64,000 nt of DNA from Ochromonas danica. Taxonomy: Eukaryota; Sar; Chrysophyceae; Chromulinales; Chromulinaceae. The stretch lies in NCBI GenBank assembly GCA_015146655.1, contig VKHL01000086.1, positions 58,597-122,596 of the forward strand, written 5' to 3'. Below, piece by piece: positions 55,838 through 64,000 of the stretch. The notes under the pieces were generated by a model. The model searched no databases and had not been told where the DNA came from. It was given only the letters and a program-made list of their open reading frames with translations. Numbering within the stretch: position 1 is the first letter of the stretch; each line of letters opens with the position of its first letter. The position numbers and the translations under genes were made by a program.

Positions 55838-57211
55838 GGCTGTAGTTGTTGATATGGTGTTTGTTGTTGCACTTGCTGCTGCGGTTGTTGAATTTGTTGG
55901 TACGGCGTTTGCTGTGGCTGTAGTTGTTGATACGGTGTTTGTTGTTGTATTTGCTGCTGTGGTTGTTGCATTTGTTGGTATGGCGCTTGCTGTTGCTGCA
56001 TTTGCTGGTGCTTTTGCTGCTGAAATTGCAATTGTTGTTGATGATTAGGAGGATAGGAGCTATAGGGTGGGTTCGATTGGGAATTAGTGAGCTGCGTTGG
56101 AAGCAAACTATTGCCTTGTTTCAAGGCAGGGGAAGGTAACGGCGCAGAAAGAGGCACCGTTGTAGAAGCAGTTCCAGAAGGAGCGTAAAAAGAATAATTA
56201 GTAGGCGCAGATGTAGTGGGATTGGGCCGAAGTGTAGTTGGATTGTAAGGAGCGAAGGAAGAAGCAGCAGGGCCCCCCACACTCGCCGGGTTCTGGTTGG
56301 ACATTTGTGGGGAATAAATAGGTGGATTTACGACTTGAGGTCTAGTAGGTTTACTGATAACATTAGCTTGAATGTGAGGCTGAGTAGACGACGATGGAAT
56401 TGTGCTGATAGGTGGTGGTTGAACCTGTAAAATCGGGGCAGAACCATAATTTGGGATCTCTCCACCTGACATTTGTGACTGAGGATGCTGAAGCTTTGCT
56501 GATTGATTAGGGAGTGTATTTTGCGCACTTTGCGAAGAAGGGTTAATAGAATGAGCCTGATAAGTGGACTGTTGCTGATGCTGTTGTAGCTGCTGTCTCT
56601 GCATTTGTTGTTGCTGTTGCATACGAGCTTGTTCATCTCGTTCGAGCCTTCTCTTATGAACATCATCCAAGACCTTTGCTCTTCCCGCAATGATCTGATC
56701 AAAAGCCCATATTGGGTTAACAAACAAAGCAGTCAGCGCGCATCACAAATGGGGTGAGCAAAGTCACGCAGATGATAGGAGAGAGGACTATCATACCAAT
56801 TCAAAATATTCCTTCATTTTCATCGGACCAAACAAGGTTCCTAACTTCTTTTTAAAGAGTTCATCCTTTGTAGCGGCATCTGTCGTACCATTCTTTTCTT
56901 TCTGTGGAGTTTGCAACAAGTATGTGCAACCAGTCAAAATTCATCTTATAGACCCTGCTGATGGCACGACAGAAAAGAGTTCATACCTCAATATCCATCC
57001 ATGAATCCATAATCCGCTTCGCCTTTTCTTCATCTAGTTGTCCTTGTTGGACTGCTCGCTTAACAGCTTCGGCGGTCAAGATCGTCTCTCGACTTGGTCG
57101 ATTGACTGATGTGGGCTTTGCTTGAATATCTAAACGAAAGCAAAAGAAGGGGGATGTTAATAATGATTGTAAATGAAAAAGGAATTTTCGATCCTTACCA
57201 CTGCTCATCAT
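53882..57211 (-). CDS. TAF4-like TFIID subunit with long polyglutamine region
   Basis: Likely exons are 57211-57199, 57129-56987, 56901-56797, 56694-54370 and 54295-53882, giving 999 aa; all frames join. The N-terminus (about residues 5-110) is helical (RETILTAEAVKRAVQQGQLDEEKAKRIMDSW, then DELFKKKLGTLFG). Residues 110-560 are dominated by Gln, with many copies of a QQQ-A/TPYQQ-type unit. The C-terminal part (about 700-930) has a histone-fold-like helical block (ALQLHFKYIIETGIRQTKRR) followed by a charged coiled region (ILKQEEEQIAALCTETLQREEQTLKEQ) as in TAF4. A Gln-rich middle plus this end suggests TFIID TAF4; another coactivator such as a Mediator tail subunit is possible. Confidence 0.55.
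55250..56040 (-). repeat. CAG/CAA polyglutamine tract region with pure CAG run
   Basis: The coding strand holds long runs of CAG and CAA, including an uninterrupted CAG run (CTG on the plus strand) of about 12 units near 55801-55836. Several near-identical units of QQTPYQQ and QQAPYQQ are repeated around it. Length polymorphism is likely. Confidence 0.9.
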
Positions 57212-57590
57212 CAATCAATCAAATCAATGAAGAAGAAAGAAGTCCAGACTGTCAGGAGCCTTCCACACGCATAGGAACAATAGATAACACTTTGTTGACT
57301 TGTGATGATGGTGATTTCGTCTTTTGTCAATTACTACGGTATAGTCCTTTCCATTTCTTTTGAAGATGATTCGAATCTGCATCGTATAACTTTGTACATA
57401 TATTAACAGTTTTCTTCTTTATTATTTGGATGTTGTCAATAGTCTAATCAGTCCTCACCCATTCTTAATTCTCCCCCGCAAAGACATAATAGTTGAAGCA
57501 TTGTGAGCACAAAATAGTAACGAACAGATTTAAAAGTAACAGAATAGTCTTCATTAATAATCTATATATCTTTAATATTCTTTCGTCATA
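57212..57590. other. Divergent promoter region
   Basis: It separates the starts of the TAF4-like gene and the PH/ARM gene. It is AT-rich, and no clear element or gene is seen. Confidence 0.4.
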
Positions 57591-60500
57591 ATGACTACAA
57601 TAAGTGATTATGAAGGTGTACTTTATGTGGAAGTTCATAAAGTCTATGAGGAAATGTATTGTTGTCTTAGTGGACGAAGATTTCAAGCTTTCCGAAAAGT
57701 GAAAACAGATCTTCCAGCGTCAGGCATAAACAAAGCTGAGACTGCAGTCATTCAGGTATAATAGAGCAGTAGATAGTGCCTGCTCATGTCATACCATGCC
57801 CTGCATAACACACAGTATGAAAGCAAATCATGGTTTACATTGTATTAGACACACACAGAGACGATGTCTCTCTCTCTCTCTCTTTATCCTCTTCTTATTT
57901 CACTATCGTCCTCCTTAAAGTGATAATGCTAACAGGTTGTTCTTATTGTCTGTCTTGTATCCTTGGCTAGTTTGAAATCAATGTACAAGCATGTGATTGC
58001 AAAGTTGTCAAATATTCTATTGCTGATCTAGCAAAAGTAATGAAAGTATCAAAATTCGACGAGACACCTCATTTCTTTAGTATTACAGTGAATAACAGTC
58101 GAACCTATATTGTGGCCGCCAAGACGGAACAGGAACGATCTGCATGGCTGCGACTCATTCGGGACCTCACTGTGAGTTCCTTAGCATCTCCTTTGTTGCT
58201 ATTTTATTGTTGAACTTACATGAGGTGTATTTGTTGTCACAGCAGAAAAGCAAAGGTCAGCAGAGTTCGGATGTTTTTATGAGGACTGGGTTATTGGTAA
58301 GACTAATACCCCTTCGCTGCACTCACCTAACCAGAGAGTCTAAAAATAAGATCTAAACGCCTTGTCTTGTCTATTTTAGCCCGATAGTAACTTTCCAAAA
58401 CAAGGAGTGAATCGTTTTGGTTCGCCTAAGAAGGAATTATTGCCGGTAGACTATCTCTTCGTGACCATATCCCTTCATTGTCATCTCATGGTTGTCTGTT
58501 TGAATAGAGTCAGCGTATGGGGTTAAAGTTTCAAAAAGATGAAAAGCAGAGAGGACATCGAGCTTCTATTCTAGAAGCAGGGGATTACAAGAAAGTTGAT
58601 CGATCTTCTGGTAACGCAATGGAAAGCAGTGATGAAAATGAAGGAGTGGATGGAGCAAAAGATATTGAAGAAGCAAAAGATCGGACCAATAACGGGAACC
58701 ATAAGATGAATGATACCGATGTTGATGATATGCCTCCATATCCCAGCAATCGCACTCGACAAGTTAGTTTGTCAGATGATTTCGATGAAGATGAAGGGGA
58801 TGATGATGACAGAGAAGGAAACACTATTATTTGTTGTAAGCGGCGAGAACGAATCTGTGGGATTAAGGTGAACAATATTCTGTTTGATTGGCTCTCTCTG
58901 TTGTTGTTGCTTCTCATCATACAGTCCTGGGTTTTATTTTCTGTGTTTTATCAACTAGACCGACACGATCATCAGATTGGTGAAAGTTGCCTTGGCCTTT
59001 CCATTCGTAATTGTTGTATCTGCTCTTAATCTTTCAAATCAATATGCATTTCTTAGGTATTGTTTTAATGATCAATACTCGATGGATTTGCTTGTATTTG
59101 ATAGGATTGTGTGTGTTTCGCTGTGTTTTCTCCAGGTCAATCACAGGTGTTCGAATCATGAATATTCTGATTTATGTGGCTCCTGTTGTTTATGGTAAGT
59201 TTCCATTTGCGCGAAAATATTAACTTTTATTATGTATTTACAAATGGTCTTTGTGTAGTGAGATATGTTTTATCACAGTATGATAATCCTGATATTCAGC
59301 GGATTGCTATTGGCTTGTATATCCTCCTCTATCTGCTTCCTGTTGGTCTTGTGGTCTTTACCAAGGTTAAGGTGTCTTCATCAACTTCAAAGATTGAGGA
59401 GGGTACATTTTGTTTTAAACCTGCTCGTACTGTACGTTTTACACAAGCTAACTTCTATGCTATGATGGGCTTCATTATGGAATGGGTACAACATACTCTA
59501 TACGTTCTTCCAGTTGGTATAGTGACAAGTGAAAGTGCTACTAAACTATCAGATTTTCCGCCCTATCTCCCATTTAAAGTTTACTTCTGGTGTGCTGCAA
59601 TATCCACTTTCATTTGTGGTTTAATCATTGTGCTTAATACTGTACTCAAAGGGAAGGCTCATTATCGCTTCCAAAATTCGTATGTAGTTTGGTTCTTTTT
59701 ATACAATGTAGGCAGTCCCATGTTTGTCACAATTGTGACGATTCTATTTATGTCGCTATATTGCGACTATTCAGATGATCCTCCTGTCTTAGTACAGGAT
59801 CCTAGTTTAGTCTGCTATAGTGACGAACATATCGTAATGGCAAGAGCTGCCCTAGTAGCCATGGCAGTTTATATCATACAACATACTTTACTCCCATCTG
59901 GCACATTTAAAGAAACAATGCGTAATAATGATTTGGAGATTATGTTTGTGCCTGTCTATTTACAAGCACATTATTTATTGAAAGCAATATTCTCAGGGGT
60001 TTATGTCTATTTCTATACAGCAAATATGACCCGAGTTATTGTTTTGACTTTTATTAACGTGGCTTTATTAGCATTGAATAACTTTATGAAGCCTTGTTCG
60101 GTATCCTGGGTAAATCTCTTGAGAGATTGTTTCTTCATTCATGCAACCTTATCAGGTATTATTTCTCTCAATTATTTGGGATGGGATGAAAGTTCAAGCT
60201 TGAAAGGGATGGTAATATCAACCTTAGCTTCTACAGTCGCCTTCTCTGCTGTTGGTATGTATGTCTACCACCGCTATACAACACGTAGTACAGAATATAG
60301 TATTGCCTCTGCTTTCTTGGATCTTGAATGGCAGGTTTCTAGAGGTGGTTCTGTTCATCCTCGTGTACTTGAACCTTTAATATCTTTAACATTGAGTTTA
60401 GAGAAAGAAGATTGGGAAATTGCTAAGAAATATATCAGTCAGTTGGTTTGGTTGATTTCCTATCCAAACATGCGTGTCCAATTTCAATCTGCATGGGGTT

Positions 60501-62440
60501 TGGCTAATTTAGCATTGCTTGATGAGGATGCTCGCATTAAAATACATGAAGCAGGAGGTACTAAGACATTATTTGAGTGGTATTTAGAAATGGATTTTGT
60601 TGTTCAATTGGAAACTCTGGCTGCTATCGTAAATTTGACTTTGAGCATGACAGTAGCGGAGGACATGGTTGACCGTCATAAATGCATCCCATTCTTTCTA
60701 TCCTTGGTCACTTCCAATAAGATCAAGCATGCGCAGTTCTCAGCTATTGCAATAGCGAATTTGGCAAGAAAGGAGAATTTTCGTGAGATGCTTCGTGTCC
60801 AAGGAGGAATCCCAGCATTGGTTGGATGCATTATGTCCCACGATTATCAGAAGAGAAGACATGGTTGTCGAGCTTTAGCTAACATGGCATTATCTCCATC
60901 CAAAGAAATTGAGCAAGTCTTTGAATCGAAAGGATTGATTGATCGTATCATCAAGATGGCTTTACGACAGGAGATTGAGACACAGAGAGAAGTCATCGCT
61001 CTGATTCGCAACCTATCCTGTCATGCGCGATTGCGTCCAATGTTACTTGATCGTGGAGTGATGAAAGCAGTTGAAGTTTCAAAAGTATGCTTTGTATTGT
61101 GCTGGTTTTCTTTCTTTACTTATTATTATCATCTTCTTACTTGTTCTAATTCTTCAGCTCTCGATATTTGAAGAAGTGCGGCAATGGTGCGAGGAAATTA
61201 CTCTATTACTACAGCGAGAACTAACGGTACTCTACTTGCACATGTATAGATGTGATTGAGGTTCTAATAGATTGACTGTTTGCATTCTGTTTTATCAGGG
61301 AAGTGTTGATTTGAGGGCCTTGATGCGCAGGGTAAGTCTGTCTACAGTGTCTTTCACTGTCTCAAATAGCTAATCCATGTTTATTTACAGGAGGGAACAA
61401 CTATAGGCGAAGCTGATATTGATTTGCTTCGTAAGATGGAACCTCTTCAAGGTATGTATTGTTGTAGAATTTCTTTGGTGTGTTCTAATATAATCCCATG
61501 CAATTTACTTGGCAGGGAGAGTTGAATGGTCCACCTGGGGCTCCAAACTAGAGAGTATTTTTGCCCCAATTTTTGCAACATTACCCTCAGTAATGGTAAG
61601 TTCTTTTGTGTGTTTCAATAACCATGATCAATGTATTGAACGTAGCTTGTCTTTTTCACAGGCTTCTCAATTAACAACGACTTGTGATACTCCGTTGTCA
61701 ATTTTCCTTCCAAATGGTTTGTCCAAGGCAGAGCTTAATAGGTGGAGAGATGCTGTTTCCTACTCTGTTGTTGGTTAGTTGATGCTATTGGATCAAAAAC
61801 GTGTGTTCTTATCTTGATTTGTATTTCTCTCATGACAGAACGCCCGGCTCATGGCAAGCTGAGTGACTACAATACTGTAGCAGACTATGTGACATACACT
61901 CCTGTAGCAGGTGAGGGAATCTGGTTAAGTTTGGTTCTCAGAGTGGCTTTATAAGTGTTGGTATTTTTAGGCTATGTGGGAACAGACTTTTTCACATATC
62001 GAATGCAGTTGGGTAGTGTTTCAACACATCCAGTCACAGTGGCGATCAATGTCGTTGATGCTGCCACCCAGATTGCTGGTGGCGTGACCGAAGAAGCTTC
62101 AACAAAGGGTGTATCGCCAAAGCGTAATAACCGTCGCGGAAATGACCAAAGTTTAGAAGTTGATCTTGAAGCAGCAAGACAAGCGGCGAAAACAACTGTC
62201 CGTCTAGGCGATCCTAGTCCAAGAAAACGAGGAATCAAGAAGGAACCTGTCCACAATAAAGATGGGCCTATGACTCTCGATAGCATATATAACAAGAGCG
62301 AAGATAAGCAGGGCCTCGTGAGTAACCCATCTCGAAGGCAAATGGAAGTATCTGAAGAGCCTGTGCAGGCGCACAAGACGCCCTTCATGCAGAGCTTGAT
62401 GAAGAAGACTTCTATGCAGATATCTGACGAGCAAGGATAA
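57591..62440 (+). CDS. PH-domain, multi-pass membrane, armadillo-repeat and Ig-like domain protein
   Basis: I find 15 exons: 57591-57755, 57971-58171, 58243-58296, 58380-58445, 58508-58867, 58959-59056, 59136-59194, 59259-61084, 61158-61226, 61299-61331, 61391-61451, 61516-61595, 61662-61773, 61839-61910 and 61971-62440; the total is 1,241 aa in frame. Residues 5-125 look like a PH domain (EGVLYVEVHKVYEEMYCCLSG, TEQERSAWLRLIRDL). After an acidic linker come about eight or more membrane helices (about 285-620), including SITGVRIMNILIYVAPVVY. Armadillo-type repeats follow (about 725-945: ANLALLDEDARIKIHEAGG, IANLARKENFREMLRVQGGIPALVG). Residues about 997-1120 resemble a bacterial-type Ig/cadherin-like domain (YTPVAGYVGTDFFTYRM). 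A Lys-rich tail ends the protein. The overall function is unknown; signalling or membrane scaffolding is a guess. Confidence 0.7.
57866..57883 (+). repeat. TC dinucleotide microsatellite in an intron
   Basis: About nine TC units lie in the first intron (57756-57970) of the PH/ARM gene. Confidence 0.8.
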
Positions 62441-62758
62441 GAAGCGAGACATACAATGCATTGTAAATAGCAAACTTTGTTTATAGATTCAGATGTATAG
62501 TGATAGTGTTGTTGGAATTGTTCTGTTCAGTATTGAATTGCTTCGACAGAACAGTGAAATGAATTATCATTAATTGTATATTCTATTCGATGGACTATTG
62601 CATGGCAAATAACACTGCAACGACGAGCTGGAATAGAACCAGTTCACACTCCATATTGGAGATGTAAAAATAACTATAATCTAATGTTATTAATTAACCA
62701 GGAAAACAACAGTAATATCTGGTAAAATCAAATCAGAATCAAAAAATGACAAAAAGCT
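62441..62758. other. 3' region between PH/ARM gene and tRNA
   Basis: AT-rich sequence with the 3' end of the PH/ARM gene. No frame or repeat of note is seen apart from the T-run ending the tRNA. Confidence 0.4.
62751..62755 (-). terminator. RNA polymerase III T-run terminator
   Basis: On the minus strand a run of five T follows the tRNA 3' end by three bases, as expected for Pol III termination. Confidence 0.75.
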
Positions 62759-62831
62759 TGCTCCAGGACGGGTTCGAACCGACGACCACTGGCTCATAAG
62801 ACCAGTGCTCTAACCACTGAGCTACAGGAGC
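62759..62831 (-). tRNA. tRNA-Ile, anticodon UAU
   Basis: A 73-nt cloverleaf can be drawn on the minus strand: acceptor GCTCCTG/CTGGAGC, D arm GCTC/GAGC with box A TAGCTCAGTGG, anticodon stem CTGGT/GCCAG around the loop CTTATGA (anticodon TAT), variable loop of 5, and T loop TTCGAAC with box B GGTTCGAACCC. There is no intron and no encoded CCA. Two U-U mismatches occur, one in the acceptor (6-67) and one in the T stem (50-64). The base after the anticodon is G, where A is usual. Reading AUA codons is expected if it is functional. Confidence 0.8.
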
Positions 62832-63159
62832 CTTGACTTCCACCGAAAGGTCGACAATAATAATCACTGATGTAGTGTTAGTCGTCAAGGTTGATTTTAT
62901 TGTTTGGGTCTGCTGTTATTCTTGAGGTGATTGTATGCGATTTCGACAAACAACTCTCCAGTTATGCTTCTAAAAGGAACCATTTTGACTGAGATTATGG
63001 TAGCACAGCATCAACACTCTTCTGATTATTTACAAGACATGTGTCACAGATCAGAATATCTGTTTTATTGCCCAGTACTATGTCGATAACACTATTAAGC
63101 CTACTTGCAGACCTTCTTCTCCACACTGCATTACTATATTACTAGTCTACCCCATGGGC
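62832..63159. other. Intergenic region right of the tRNA
   Basis: AT-rich, with no open frame or element that I can support. Confidence 0.4.
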
Positions 63160-63960
63160 TCACCTTTGCTTTGAGAAAGGGCAAGAGCTTATTGGGTAGA
63201 GATCCCTTCTGGACATGTCAGTGGCTTGGATTGAGGCTGACCTGTGTCTGTTAGTGATGTACCTGACTATCGCAGTGCTCTCGCTGATTGTTACGAGTGG
63301 CTGTGGGCTTTTGGCCACGCTGGCCTCGATCCTCTGGTAGACGATGCTGAAGAGAAACAGTACAGTGGGCGATGGAAGAGTTACTGGAGGCAATCCTTCT
63401 GGTTGAAGTCGTTTTGCGATGATGAACCAGGCTGCCTTTCCTGATAACGACGACGACGAGGAAGCTGAAGTCAAAGCGCTTGGGCTTCTCTACGGCTGAG
63501 ATGCTCCATGGGCCCGAAGGGGAAGAACAAAGCCAACAGCAGTTTGAGAATACAGATGCATATCGAGCAAAAGAAAAAGAAGAACAATACATTGCAGACA
63601 TACTGGAAGAGATGAATTTCCAATAATACAGCAATGTGATGGGCAAGAAGATGCATGAGCATGAACAGAAGAAGTACTGAAAGCTACGAAGCGGTACGGG
63701 CTTCATCTACCCATTTGACTGGATACAAAAACACATCGAAGCCTTGCAGCAAGTCGCCACCGAAGTGCGCGATCTCCTTTCATCTCTACGCCTGCTCGTT
63801 ACAGAGAGAAGTGTTGTTGTTTCGTTACAGAGAGAAGATTTTCCTCCAGCCCCTGGGCCGCACCAACACGGAGTGTTTTACTTCCTTCCCCATCTATGGA
63901 TCGAATCTGAATGAGCCGCATGCGCACTATTACTAGGATCTACTCAGGTAGCAATCTTTC
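63160..63960 (+). pseudogene. Possible degenerate protein-coding sequence at the right edge
   Basis: On the plus strand, several pieces have protein-like composition but are broken by stops. One frame from about 63420 reads an acidic start (AAFPDNDDDEEAEVKALGLLYG) then a stop. It continues (GEEQSQQQFENTDAYRAKEKEEQ...) to further stops near 63625 and 63680, and then (GFIYPFDWIQKHIEALQQVATEVRDLLSSL). GC content rises against the flanks. This could be a relic of a transposon gag-like gene or of another gene, or exons I cannot join. Low confidence. Confidence 0.3.
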
Positions 63961-64000
63961 TTGACTATTCCTATCTTAAGTAGACCATAATTGACATATG

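Noticed and set aside
55185-56048. 287-codon plus-strand frame rich in Ala and Val
   Set aside because: It is the antisense of the CAG/CAA polyglutamine region; composition alone keeps it open.
61085-61157. Continuation of the ARM-repeat frame past 61084 (VCFVLCWFSFF...)
   Set aside because: It is intron sequence after a GTATGC donor; the joined downstream exon (LSIFEEVRQWCEEI) continues sensibly.

Overview
The window is nuclear DNA from a eukaryote with compact genes. Genes lie on both strands, often tail to tail with 41–200 bp between them. Most have a few short GT-AG introns (about 46–150 bp), and one intron looks like GC-AG. Several features point to an alga with a red-lineage secondary plastid, most likely a photosynthetic stramenopile (ochrophyte). 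A violaxanthin de-epoxidase-like protein carries a signal peptide, a Phe at the predicted cleavage site, a transit-like stretch and a second hydrophobic segment. An ADP-ribose/CDP-alcohol diphosphatase has a similar leader. There is also a sedoheptulose-bisphosphatase without targeting sequence and an ATP/ADP-translocase-like carrier. The exact lineage is inference.

Layout. 1–9 kb: end of a Gfo/Idh/MocA oxidoreductase, TBCCD1, a possible SFI1-like protein, an ankyrin/proline-rich protein, a TRIC-like channel, and a tail-anchored TPR protein with tandem N-terminal repeats. 9–21 kb: pyruvate decarboxylase, two tandem chalcone-isomerase-like genes, a large acidic protein with possible cupredoxin-like segments, SBPase, and the NTT/TLC-like carrier. 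21–34 kb: a divergent DDB1/CPSF160-like protein, an AFG2/SPATA5-type AAA+ ATPase with a degenerate first ATPase domain, an ATG1/ULK kinase, a membrane-anchored GT41-like glycosyltransferase and a heat-shock factor. 34–44 kb: the VDE-like protein, Mediator MED14, COP9 signalosome CSN2, a DOT1-like methyltransferase and a short beta'-COP-like WD40 protein. 44–57 kb: a frameshifted hAT transposase, an N-myristoylatable CaMK-like kinase, a CAS1 acyltransferase fused to an SGNH/PC-esterase in reversed order, the ADPRM-like phosphatase and a polyglutamine TAF4-like protein. 57–64 kb: a 15-exon PH/membrane/armadillo/Ig-like protein, a tRNA-Ile(UAU), and degenerate sequence at the right edge.

Most genes are unrelated housekeeping genes (transcription, autophagy, protein turnover, carbon metabolism) that share intergenic regions as neighbours, so there is no operon-like system. 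The most unusual items are gene architectures: the reversed CAS1–SGNH fusion, the PH–TM–ARM–Ig protein, the one-propeller beta'-COP, the degenerate AFG2 D1 domain, the DOT1 insertion, and the signal-anchored GT41-like enzyme.

Exon boundaries were worked out by hand from splice signals and reading-frame continuity. Family assignments come from recognised motifs, not from a database search.
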